This document shows, one piece after another, positions 1 to 5,885 of a stretch of 10,911 nt of DNA. The stretch comes from Bacillota bacterium. Lineage in GTDB: Bacteria; Bacillota; Clostridia; UBA1381. The first letter of the stretch is position 1, and each line of letters opens with the position of its first letter. The DNA lies in contig JAJQAT010000064.1 in NCBI GenBank assembly GCA_021203665.1, positions 1-10,911 on the forward strand, read 5' to 3'. The translations under genes and the position numbers were made by a program. The notes under the pieces are model-generated. The model saw only the letters and a list, made by a program, of their open reading frames with translations. It was not told the origin of the DNA and made no database searches.

Positions 1-21
1 CTGCACAAAATGTAAAAATAG

Positions 22-50
22 TTGAACTTAAGTAAATTTTGTGATATAAT
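22..50 (+). promoter_or_regulatory. Sigma-A promoter of the Asp23/Gls24 gene
   Basis: TTGAAC at 22-27 and TATAAT at 45-50 are separated by 17 bp. A TG two bases upstream of the -10 (42-43) makes it an extended -10. It lies about 44 bp before the start codon at 94, so transcription should begin near 57. Confidence 0.8.
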
Positions 51-93
51 ATATATACTAATATATTCGGAAAAAATTAATGGAGGTAGCATT

Positions 94-618
94 ATGGACG
101 AAGAAATCAAGAATGTTCAGGAAACAGAGGAGCAGGAAGAGACTCTAAACGAGGAAGCCGAGGCTCAGGAGGCTCCCGAAGCAGAGGCGGCTCCGGAGGA
201 AGAACCGATAGGCAATATCAAAATATCGGTTGACGTTGTATCGACAATCGCCGGCATTGCCACAAGCGAGGTCGAAGGCGTGGCGGGTATGTCAGGCACC
301 TTTGCGGGCGGAATAGCGGAAATGTTCGGAGCAAAAAAGAATCCGTCAAAGGGCGTAAAGGTCGATATGACCGAAACAAGCGTGACAATAGACCTTTATA
401 TCGTGGTGGATTACGGTGTAAGAATACCCGAATTGTCATGGGAGATACAGGAAAACGTAAAGAACAATGTTGAAACCATGACCGGACTTGACGTTCTCAA
501 GGTAAACATTCACATCGAGGGCGTAAGCTTTGAAAAGGAAAAGGAAGAAACAATAGAGCTTGACAGCGACACATCGGAGCAGCCGGACGAGGAATCGGAA
601 GAATATACGGCTGACTGA
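94..618 (+). CDS. Asp23/Gls24 family envelope stress protein
   Basis: This 174-residue protein belongs to the Asp23/Gls24 (DUF322) family. Family members are small cytoplasmic or membrane-associated proteins linked to cell-envelope homeostasis and alkaline stress in Firmicutes; their molecular activity is poorly defined. The conserved domain covers about residues 40-145, beginning GNIKISVDVVSTIAG and continuing through the typical VDYGVRIPEL stretch (about 106-114) and the VKVNIHIEGV-like end (about 136-144). It is flanked by a very acidic N-terminal arm (residues 2-38, rich in Glu and Ala) and an acidic C-terminal tail (148-174), both probably disordered. The ATG at 94 was chosen because GGAGG lies 7 nt upstream; a further upstream in-frame start at 22 overlaps the promoter. 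No membrane segment is visible. It is monocistronic, with its own promoter and terminator. Many Clostridia carry a relative next to nusB or accBC, and that context is absent here. Confidence 0.9.
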   Translation: MDEEIKNVQETEEQEETLNEEAEAQEAPEAEAAPEEEPIGNIKISVDVVSTIAGIATSEVEGVAGMSGTFAGGIAEMFGAKKNPSKGVKVDMTETSVTIDLYIVVDYGVRIPELSWEIQENVKNNVETMTGLDVLKVNIHIEGVSFEKEKEETIELDSDTSEQPDEESEEYTAD

Positions 619-631
619 CAACAACAATTCC

Positions 632-656
632 CTCCCGCTTAGGCGGGAGTTTTTTT
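632..656 (+). terminator. Rho-independent terminator after the Asp23 gene
   Basis: A perfect 7-bp stem, CTCCCGC (632-638) and GCGGGAG (643-649), closes a TTAG loop and is followed at once by seven T residues (650-656). It starts 14 bp after the stop codon and is a textbook intrinsic terminator. Confidence 0.93.
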
Positions 657-672
657 GTCCAAAATACGGTGC

Positions 673-701
673 TTGACTATTCAAAAATATAAGCGTATAA
701 T
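673..701 (+). promoter_or_regulatory. Sigma-A promoter of the BMC-like gene
   Basis: TTGACT at 673-678 and a perfect TATAAT at 696-701 are separated by exactly 17 bp. The promoter sits between the preceding terminator and the start codon at 743, so this small gene has its own strong promoter, possibly also serving the esterase gene downstream. Confidence 0.85.
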
Positions 702-742
702 AAATTACAGGAACAATATTTACATACAAAGGAGAGAGCGTT

Positions 743-1045
743 ATGGAGCACGGAATAAAAATAAGGGTTATGAAAACCGTTTCGGAGGGCGCGAGAAAAA
801 TCGTGCTTGAAAGGGTGCGAGACAAGCACATAAGCGAGATATTCACGGACGACCGCGCGCTGGCGCTTTTGCACGGCGACGTGTGCGATTTGATTTACGC
901 GAGCGATATGGCTCAAAAAACGTCGGGAGTTGATGTTTTTGAAATCAACGGCACCTGCCCTCAGCATATGATATGCGTCGGAATACTCGGCGACACAGCC
1001 GCCGTTGACGCGGCAGTGGAAAAAATCAAAAAGGAATTTCGCTAA
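743..1045 (+). CDS. Small orphan BMC-domain (EutS/PduU-like) protein
   Basis: This 100-residue protein resembles a bacterial microcompartment shell domain. Residues about 39-98 follow the pattern seen in EutS/PduU: a strand (ALALLHGDV), a helix with Ala/Asp (LIYASDMAQKTSGVDVFEI), a strand carrying CVGILGD, and a helix TAAVDAAVEKIKKEF. The GD-x-AAV-x-AAV element corresponds to the 'GDV-x-x-V-x-x-AL' helix of BMC proteins. The N-terminal part (1-35) is basic and unlike a canonical shell protein. Shell proteins assemble into hexamer or trimer tiles around enzymes, but no enzyme, encapsulation partner or second shell gene is nearby, so a microcompartment role is not supported here. The start is set by AAGGAG at 729-734, 8 nt before the ATG. 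The fold assignment comes from pattern memory and is moderately secure; the function is unknown. Confidence 0.65.
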   Translation: MEHGIKIRVMKTVSEGARKIVLERVRDKHISEIFTDDRALALLHGDVCDLIYASDMAQKTSGVDVFEINGTCPQHMICVGILGDTAAVDAAVEKIKKEFR

Positions 1046-1126
1046 GCTCCGCATAATTAACCGTACATAAATATGCCTCCGCTTAGGCGGCAGTATTTAC
1101 ATAAATAAAAAGTGTTAAGAAAAATT

Positions 1127-1133
1127 AAGGAGG
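1127..1133 (+). promoter_or_regulatory. Ribosome binding site fixing the esterase start
   Basis: AAGGAGG lies 8 nt before the ATG at 1142. It excludes the in-frame GTG at 1112, which lies upstream of this site and would put extra charged residues before the signal peptide. Confidence 0.85.
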
Positions 1134-1141
1134 ATTTTGCT

Positions 1142-3202
1142 ATGAATGGCAAAAAAACAACGGTGGCGTTGCTATGCGCCGCAATGCTGACATTGCCCGA
1201 CGCGGGAGTGTCGGCGCTTGACGACGTGGATATTTCATTCATTGTCGGGGAAAATTATATTAACGTAAACGGCACCGAAATCGAGGTTACACCGTCGTAT
1301 ATCATCGACGGAACCACTCTTGTTCCGCTGAGAGTAATCAGCGAGGGACTCGGCGCGGAGGTTGATTGGAACGAGTCGGACTACACCGTAACCGTCCTGG
1401 ACGGCGATAAGACCATAACGCTTAAGATAGGCAGCACGGACGCGGATGTAAACGGCGAGAGCTACACGCTTTTGGCGGCGCCGGAGCTCAAGGACGACAC
1501 CACAATGGTGCCGATAAGATTTATTTCGGAAACCTTTGACGCGAATGTTGAATGGGAGCAGGAAACTATGAAAGTGACTATTTCAAGCAAGACCGAAAGC
1601 GCGGAGCTTGCCAAGATTGACAACACAAAATGGAATTACAATGCCGATGATGACGTATATTGGCAGATTGGCGTGCAATACTGCGCAAATCCGGTTGACT
1701 TAACCTATGAAACACTCGGCGTTTTTGTGCCGGGCGCGTATATGACGGCGACCGATAACGGTGACGGAACATACACCTGCGCCGTAAACAGCGAGGCAAG
1801 CGTAAACGGCTACACGGCGGCAACCGCGCCGATGGTAATTCCGGTAAACACACCGGGATATTCGGCGATGGCGGCTCCCACGGCTTACGCAAGCGATGTT
1901 AAGAGCTACACCGACGCGGGATTTGTATATGTATACGCGGGCTGCCGCGGACGCGACGCGGGCGCTCCGACGGGAGTTACCGACCTAAAGGCGGCGGTTA
2001 AATATATTCGCTATAACGCCGATAATATCGCCGGAAGCACGGACAGAATATTCACGTTCGGAATGAGCGGCGGCGGCGCGCAGAGCGCATTAATGGGCGC
2101 TACGGGCGACAGCGATTTGTATACTCCCTATCTTGACGCGATAGGCGCGGTTGAGGGATACAGCGACGCTGTTGCCGGCTCGATGTGCTGGTGTCCGATA
2201 ACCAACCTCGATATGGCGAACGAGGCGTATGAGTGGAATTTGGGCGTAAGCCGCAGCGGATTGACCGATGATATGCAGACGCTGTCCGACGGTATGGCGG
2301 CGGCATTTGCCGAGTATATCAACGAGATTGGTCTAAAGGACGAGGACGGAAATGTCCTGACGCTTACGGAATCCGAAAGCGGAATATATCAGGCGGGCAG
2401 CTATTATGATTACGTAAAATCCGAAATTGAGCGTTCGCTGAATAACTTCCTTACAGACACCGAATTCCCGTATACTCCGCAGCAGTCCGGCGGCGGTCAA
2501 GGCGGCATGGGCGGCGGACGCGGCGAAGGTATGGATAACGTCAACTTCGAGGAGCTTGACGGCATCACGCGTTTGGAAACAAATGATGATACGGACACCG
2601 ATGAGGACGTTACCTACGAAACCGCCGAGGACTATATCGCAAGCCTTAACAAGGACAGCGAATGGGTTACTTATGACAGCGCGACAAACACCGCGACGGT
2701 TACGAGCGTTGAGGATTTTGTGAACGTGTGCAAGAACGCGTCAAAGAGCGTCGGCGCGTTTGACGACCTTGACAGGGCGCAGGGCGAGAACACACTGTTC
2801 GGCTATGCCGACGGAAACGGCGCGCACTTTGACCCGATTATGGCGGAGCTGTTAAAAGACAACGAAACCTACGGCGCGGCATACGCGGAGGATTTGGCAA
2901 AGACCGATTCTCTCGGCAACACCGTGGATTACAGAATGAATATGTATAACCCGATGTATTATCTTTCGGATTATTACGACGGTTATCAGACCTCGAATGT
3001 CGCGGAATATTGGCGCATACGCACCGGAATAAACCAGGGCGATACCGCGCTGTCAACGGAAATAAATCTTACTCTTGCCCTTGAAAACTACGGCAGAGAT
3101 GTTGATTTTGAAATGATTTGGGGCGCGGGTCACACCACCGCGGAGCGTACCGGAAACTCAACCGATAACTTCATCGAATGGGTGAACGAGTGCTTAAAAT
3201 AA
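1142..3202 (+). CDS. Secreted stalk-domain tannase-like esterase
   Basis: This 686-residue secreted protein has three parts. Residues 1-25 form a signal peptide (basic MNGKKT, hydrophobic VALLCAAMLTL, likely cleavage after VSA). Residues about 35-148 match the copper-amine-oxidase N-terminal 'stalk' domain, with two repeats each containing a V-P-(L/I)-R-(V/F)-I-S-E core (61-68 and 123-130). Residues about 160-686 form an alpha/beta-hydrolase of the tannase/feruloyl-esterase type. The nucleophile elbow is GMSGGG with Ser309, followed by GATGDS and CWCPITNLD. The likely acid is Asp634 (in NQGDT) and the likely base is His664 (in GAGHTTAE). A large insert between the nucleophile and the acid contains a Gly-rich loop (about 450-463). 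Inferred role: hydrolysis of ester bonds in plant phenolics such as gallate or hydroxycinnamate esters outside the cell; substrate and tannase subtype cannot be fixed by eye. No LPXTG or SLH anchor is visible, and no separate promoter is obvious, so it may be read from the promoter at 673. Confidence 0.82.
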   Translation: MNGKKTTVALLCAAMLTLPDAGVSALDDVDISFIVGENYINVNGTEIEVTPSYIIDGTTLVPLRVISEGLGAEVDWNESDYTVTVLDGDKTITLKIGSTDADVNGESYTLLAAPELKDDTTMVPIRFISETFDANVEWEQETMKVTISSKTESAELAKIDNTKWNYNADDDVYWQIGVQYCANPVDLTYETLGVFVPGAYMTATDNGDGTYTCAVNSEASVNGYTAATAPMVIPVNTPGYSAMAAPTAYASDVKSYTDAGFVYVYAGCRGRDAGAPTGVTDLKAAVKYIRYNADNIAGSTDRIFTFGMSGGGAQSALMGATGDSDLYTPYLDAIGAVEGYSDAVAGSMCWCPITNLDMANEAYEWNLGVSRSGLTDDMQTLSDGMAAAFAEYINEIGLKDEDGNVLTLTESESGIYQAGSYYDYVKSEIERSLNNFLTDTEFPYTPQQSGGGQGGMGGGRGEGMDNVNFEELDGITRLETNDDTDTDEDVTYETAEDYIASLNKDSEWVTYDSATNTATVTSVEDFVNVCKNASKSVGAFDDLDRAQGENTLFGYADGNGAHFDPIMAELLKDNETYGAAYAEDLAKTDSLGNTVDYRMNMYNPMYYLSDYYDGYQTSNVAEYWRIRTGINQGDTALSTEINLTLALENYGRDVDFEMIWGAGHTTAERTGNSTDNFIEWVNECLK

Positions 3203-3216
3203 GTAAAAACGAATAA

Positions 3217-3248
3217 AAAAAGGAGCCGCGCGAAAACGGCTCCTTTTT
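3217..3248. terminator. Bidirectional terminator between esterase and YcxB-like genes
   Basis: AAAAAGGAGCCG (3217-3228) pairs perfectly with CGGCTCCTTTTT (3237-3248) over 12 bp around an 8-nt loop. The A-tract on one arm and the T-tract on the other let it stop transcription from both sides: the esterase gene ends 14 bp to the left and the leftward YcxB-like gene ends 4 bp to the right. Confidence 0.92.
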
Positions 3249-3252
3249 AAAT

Positions 3253-3753
3253 TCAAAATTTTATTTTTTTGTATTCGGCTTTTGTTTTCAAAAAAGCCGC
3301 TACATCCTCGCTCGGCGCGCTTATATGCGCCTTGTCAACGATGCTGACGCTCTCTATGCTGTGGAAAATGAGGAAATACTTGTTTGTTTCGATGATTTTT
3401 TCCAAATCGGAATAGCTGTAGTCGCTGCTTTTTGAATTTGTTTTTTCAGCCACATAGCTTTCATAAAAAGCGAAATGGGTGGTTTGAGATTTATCCTTGG
3501 CTTTTTTATACGGCTTTCTGTACGCGATGCTCGGATAGAAAAGCAAAAATACGCCCACCCACAGCGCAATAACGCACCATACGAGCGGCATCCCGCTGTT
3601 ATAAATATATGCCGCCGCCAAAATCAGTATGACCGCGATTACCGCGGAAACCGCTCTGAAGACCTTTAATCTTTCCCTGTAATATATTTTATAAAAATCC
3701 TTGTAAATAGCCGGCGTCATTTGTGTTGACGCGCTGTAAAGCTTTGTTTCCAT
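3253..3753 (-). CDS. YcxB-like membrane protein
   Basis: This 166-residue protein has the layout of YcxB-like proteins (PF14317). A short N-terminal segment has TPAIYKDFYKIYYRERLKVF. Two membrane helices follow (about 33-51 and 55-75). The C-terminal cytoplasmic part holds a beta-rich YcxB domain (about 92-160), with FYESYVAEKT, a YSYSDLEKIIETNKYFLIF stretch and a final SAPSEDVAAFLK element. The family function is not established; members are common small membrane proteins of Firmicutes. The start ATG has AAGGAGG upstream (3760-3766), and that site overlaps the stop codon of the preceding gene (3765-3767), which suggests translational coupling. The gene ends at the bidirectional terminator and is the last gene of the leftward transcript. 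The family call is likely correct; the role is unknown. Confidence 0.75.
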   Translation of the reverse strand: METKLYSASTQMTPAIYKDFYKIYYRERLKVFRAVSAVIAVILILAAAYIYNSGMPLVWCVIALWVGVFLLFYPSIAYRKPYKKAKDKSQTTHFAFYESYVAEKTNSKSSDYSYSDLEKIIETNKYFLIFHSIESVSIVDKAHISAPSEDVAAFLKTKAEYKKIKF

Positions 3754-3759
3754 TGTATG

Positions 3760-3766
3760 CCTCCTT
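3760..3766 (-). promoter_or_regulatory. Ribosome binding site overlapping the upstream stop codon
   Basis: On the minus strand AAGGAGG lies 6 nt before the YcxB-like ATG and shares bases with the TAA (3767-3765) of the preceding membrane protein gene. Ribosomes finishing that gene would be placed at this start, which fits coupled translation of the pair. Confidence 0.75.
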
Positions 3767-4187
3767 AGGAAAAGTTAAACGCTTTTCTTACGATAGCGCC
3801 TATTATCGTCGCGCCGAACAAGAAAATCAAATAAACAATTCCGAGTATAATCCGAGTGGTTATCATCACGCTTTCGTCAAATTCGCCGTACATAAATATC
3901 GACAGCGCGGAAAGAACGGTCATTATCAGCGGGAATTTAAAATTAAAGCCCTTTTTAATTCCGTATATAAGTCCGGTTATTCCCAAAAAAATCGGGTTGG
4001 CTGTGACATAGGTGAAGCTTAATATATATTTGCCGTTTTCGCCGGTAATCACAAATATAAGCGGAAGTATGTGGAACATTATAATTGTCGCGATAATATA
4101 CATCTTTGAGTCGTCAATGGTGAAGGTACCCTTTGGAATAATTCCCTCTTTTTTTTGCAGAGTTTTTCTTCTGCTTTTCTTACTCAT
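3765..4187 (-). CDS. Unknown four-helix membrane protein
   Basis: I do not recognise a named family. From the ATG at 4187 the protein has 140 residues. A strongly basic cytoplasmic head (MSKKSRRKTLQKK) is followed by about four hydrophobic segments near residues 29-47, 56-77, 84-99 and 110-132, joined by short loops. One loop is acidic (GEFDES, about 101-106). It has no Cys pair, catalytic motif or signal peptide, so an integral inner-membrane protein is the only supported statement. I chose the start at 4187 because GGAG lies 9 nt upstream; in-frame ATGs at 4202 and 4223 would add residues with no good ribosome binding site. It sits directly before the YcxB-like gene (11-nt gap), so the two probably act or at least are expressed together. 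No promoter was found just upstream, so it may be read through from hisF. Confidence 0.7.
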   Translation of the reverse strand: MSKKSRRKTLQKKEGIIPKGTFTIDDSKMYIIATIIMFHILPLIFVITGENGKYILSFTYVTANPIFLGITGLIYGIKKGFNFKFPLIMTVLSALSIFMYGEFDESVMITTRIILGIVYLIFLFGATIIGAIVRKAFNFS

Positions 4188-4285
4188 ATTAAAAATCTCC
4201 ATTCCGCCGCCCCGCGTCGGCATAAATTATTGTTTAAGGCTCTCTTATCGGCAGGGCATGGAACGATAAGAGATTTTCGCGTCAT
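4184..4285 (-). CDS. Candidate 33-residue small ORF (doubtful)
   Basis: On the minus strand an ATG at 4285 opens a 33-codon frame with a basic start (MTRK), two Cys residues and an RRGAAEWRFLI end. Its TGA (4186-4184) overlaps the ATG of the four-helix protein gene as ATGA, the usual sign of coupled neighbours. Against it, no ribosome binding site is visible before the ATG, it begins only 7 nt after the hisF stop, and a perfect 10-bp inverted repeat lies within it. It could equally be an untranslated leader. The protein resembles nothing I can name. Confidence 0.2.
   Translation of the reverse strand: MTRKSLIVPCPADKRALNNNLCRRGAAEWRFLI
4241..4273. repeat. 10-bp perfect inverted repeat downstream of hisF
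   Basis: TCTCTTATCG (4241-4250) and CGATAAGAGA (4264-4273) are exact inverted copies around a 13-nt spacer. On the minus strand the hairpin lies 19 nt after the hisF stop, but no T-run follows, so it is not a canonical terminator in that direction; on the plus strand only TTTT follows. It could be a weak terminator or mRNA end protector for hisHF, or a regulatory site or leader of the next gene. Confidence 0.7.
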
Positions 4286-4292
4286 AATCTTT

Positions 4293-5054
4293 TTACAATC
4301 TGACGCTTTCGCCGTTTTCGCGCAGATATTTTTTTAAATCATTGATTTCTATTTCCTTGAAGTGGAACAGGCTCGCAGCAAGCACCGCGTCCGCCTTGCC
4401 CACTCTAAATGCGTCGAGAAAATGCTCGAGAGTGCCCGCGCCGCCCGACGCTATTACCGGTATTTTCGCGTTTTCGGATACAAGCCTTGTAAGCTCCGTG
4501 TCATATCCCGCCTTTGTTCCGTCGCAGTCCATGCTTGTGAGAAGAATCTCTCCGGCACCGAGCGCTTCGGCTTTTTTCGCCCATTCGAGAGCGTCTATGC
4601 CGGTGTTCACTCTGCCGCCGTTCAGGTACACGTCCCAGCCGCTTCTGTCGGCGCGCCGTTTTGCGTCTATCGCGCATACCACGCACTGTCTGCCGAATTT
4701 TTCCGCCGCCTCGCTTATAAGCTCCGGACGCTTCACGGCGGCGCTGTTCACGGCAACCTTGTCCGCGCCGGCGTTCAGGATTTTACGAAAATCCTCCACA
4801 GTTCTTATTCCGCCGCCGACGGTGAACGGTATGAATACCTGTCTTGCCACCGCCTCGACCATTTCCGTCACCGTTTCGCGCGCGTCCGAGGAGGCGGTTA
4901 TATCGAGAAACACAAGCTCGTCCGCGCCCGCCTTGTCGTAGACCTTGGCGCATTCCACGGGGTCGCCCGCGTCTATAAGATTTACAAAATTAACGCCCTT
5001 GACAACGCGTCCGTTGTTTACGTCAAGGCACGGTATTATTCTTTTCGCGTACAT
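4293..5054 (-). CDS. hisF: Imidazole glycerol phosphate synthase, cyclase subunit HisF
   Basis: HisF takes ammonia from HisH and PRFAR and releases imidazole glycerol phosphate and AICAR, linking histidine and purine synthesis in the cytoplasm. The 253 residues match the usual family length and form one (beta/alpha)8 barrel. Asp11 (in IIPCLDV) and Asp130 (in CAIDAKR) occupy exactly the positions of the two catalytic aspartates known for the family. Phosphate-binding loops are visible as VGGGIRTVEDF (79-89) and ASGGAGTLEHF in the second half, and the (L/I)-LTSMDCDGTKAGYD segment is typical. The start ATG has GGGAGG 6 nt upstream. It follows hisH by 16 nt in the same transcript, so both subunits of the synthase are made together. 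No damage or unusual residues are seen. Confidence 0.97.
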   Translation of the reverse strand: MYAKRIIPCLDVNNGRVVKGVNFVNLIDAGDPVECAKVYDKAGADELVFLDITASSDARETVTEMVEAVARQVFIPFTVGGGIRTVEDFRKILNAGADKVAVNSAAVKRPELISEAAEKFGRQCVVCAIDAKRRADRSGWDVYLNGGRVNTGIDALEWAKKAEALGAGEILLTSMDCDGTKAGYDTELTRLVSENAKIPVIASGGAGTLEHFLDAFRVGKADAVLAASLFHFKEIEINDLKKYLRENGESVRL

Positions 5055-5070
5055 AATTTTCCTCCCGTGT

Positions 5071-5682
5071 TTAAGCCTTTAAAGCGATGAAATTCTTCAA
5101 AATTCTCATGCCCGTTTCACCGCTCTTTTCCGGATGAAACTGCGTCGCGAATACGTTGCTTCTTTCCACCGCTATGTCGAGCCTTTGCCCGTATTCGGTA
5201 TACGCCGAAACAACGTCCGCGTCCTCCGCTTTAATGTAATATGAATGAACGAAGTAAACGTACGGCTCGCCGCCGATATTCTTTAGGATTTTGCTTTCCT
5301 TGGTTATCTTAATGCTGTTCCAGCCCATATGAGGGATTTTCAGATTTTCGCCGTCGGGGATTTTAACCGTTTTGCCCTTGAATATTCCGAGTCCCTCAGC
5401 TCCGGGACTTTCCTCGCTCTCCTCAAACATAAGCTGAAGTCCGAGACATATTCCGAGAAGCGGCTTGCCGCTTTCAGCCGTGAGCTTAACCGTATCGGCA
5501 AGACCGCTGCCGTTAAGGCATCCCATAGCGTCGCCGAACGCGCCGACGCCCGGCAGAATTACCTTGTCCGCCTTTAAAATTTCCTCGCTGCTGCCCGTAA
5601 TAATGCTGTTCGCGCCGAGAAAATCAAGCGCGTTCTTTACGCTGTGCAGATTTCCCGCGCCGTAATCTATAATAGCTATCAT
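5071..5682 (-). CDS. hisH: Imidazole glycerol phosphate synthase, glutaminase subunit HisH
   Basis: HisH is the class I glutamine amidotransferase that hydrolyses glutamine and channels ammonia to HisF. The 203 residues are the normal length. It begins MIAIIDYGAGNLHSV, has the oxyanion region (PGVGAFGDAM, 44-53), the nucleophile Cys79 in GICLGLQLMF, and the other triad members His183 and Glu185 in ATQFHPEKSG. I chose the ATG at 5682: GGAGG lies 8 nt upstream, whereas a TTG one codon earlier would have only 5 nt spacing. It is the first gene of a two-gene hisH-hisF transcript with its own promoter. That promoter is divergent from the one for the amino-acid symporter gene, and a dyad element lies between the hisH promoter and the start codon. 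Confidence 0.97.
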   Translation of the reverse strand: MIAIIDYGAGNLHSVKNALDFLGANSIITGSSEEILKADKVILPGVGAFGDAMGCLNGSGLADTVKLTAESGKPLLGICLGLQLMFEESEESPGAEGLGIFKGKTVKIPDGENLKIPHMGWNSIKITKESKILKNIGGEPYVYFVHSYYIKAEDADVVSAYTEYGQRLDIAVERSNVFATQFHPEKSGETGMRILKNFIALKA

Positions 5683-5700
5683 CAAAATTCCCTCCGGTAA

Positions 5701-5725
5701 CGATAATGCGCTTAGCCGATTATCG
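5701..5725. promoter_or_regulatory. Dyad element in the hisH leader, possible operator
   Basis: CGATAAT (5701-5707) and ATTATCG (5719-5725) are perfect inverted arms. The centre holds a smaller GCT-A-AGC dyad on the minus strand. The element covers roughly +5 to +29 of the predicted hisH transcript. The hisZ leader has a comparable dyad with TTATCG/CGATAA arms in about the same place. This could be a repressor site or a 5' mRNA stem-loop; the sequence alone does not decide. Confidence 0.5.
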
Positions 5726-5736
5726 AATATGCTACT

Positions 5737-5765
5737 ATTATAACACGCGCTTTCTAAACTTTCAA
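5737..5765 (-). promoter_or_regulatory. Sigma-A promoter of hisHF
   Basis: On the minus strand TTGAAA (5765-5760) and a perfect TATAAT (5742-5737) are separated by 17 bp, with TGT before the -10 giving an extended -10. The 5' leader to the hisH ATG would be only about 48 nt. Confidence 0.85.
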
Positions 5766-5795
5766 CAATATTTTAGCATAAAAGTCAAAATTAGA

Positions 5796-5805
5796 TTTCG
5801 CGAAA
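5796..5805. repeat. TTTCGCGAAA palindrome between divergent promoters
   Basis: A perfect 10-bp palindrome sits in the 203-bp region between hisH and the symporter gene, about 20 bp upstream of the symporter -35 box and about 30 bp upstream of the hisH -35 box. It is a possible regulator site, but one short palindrome could occur by chance. Confidence 0.25.
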
Positions 5806-5824
5806 ATATAAACCGCACAAAACA

Positions 5825-5853
5825 TTGACATTTTTTATTATCTATGATAGAAT
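5825..5853 (+). promoter_or_regulatory. Sigma-A promoter of the AGCS symporter gene
   Basis: A perfect TTGACA (5825-5830) is 17 bp from TAGAAT (5848-5853), which is preceded by TGA for an extended -10. The in-frame ATG at 5844 lies inside this promoter, which supports the ATG at 5886 as the true start. Confidence 0.85.
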
Positions 5854-5885
5854 TTTACGGTATCAAAAAAGGAAAAGGTGAAAAT

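Noticed and set aside
2475..2535. Gly-rich repeat in the esterase as a DNA tandem repeat
   Set aside because: The repetition is at the level of GGC codons for glycine within an intact frame; there is no regular DNA repeat unit.
4188..4223. Longer start for the four-helix membrane protein (ATG at 4223 or 4202)
   Set aside because: Neither has a good ribosome binding site, whereas GGAG lies 9 nt before the ATG at 4187, which also gives a typical basic N-terminus.
4342..5090. Long plus-strand open frames opposite hisF (199 and 242 codons)
   Set aside because: They are exactly antisense to hisF, which has intact catalytic residues and full family length; the plus-strand products resemble no family and lack ribosome binding sites.
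5686..5885. T-box or other long riboswitch in the hisH leader or the symporter leader
   Set aside because: The predicted leaders are about 48 nt and 30 nt, far too short for a T-box, and no AGGGTGG-type T-box sequence is present. The hisZ leader (about 47 nt) is too short as well.
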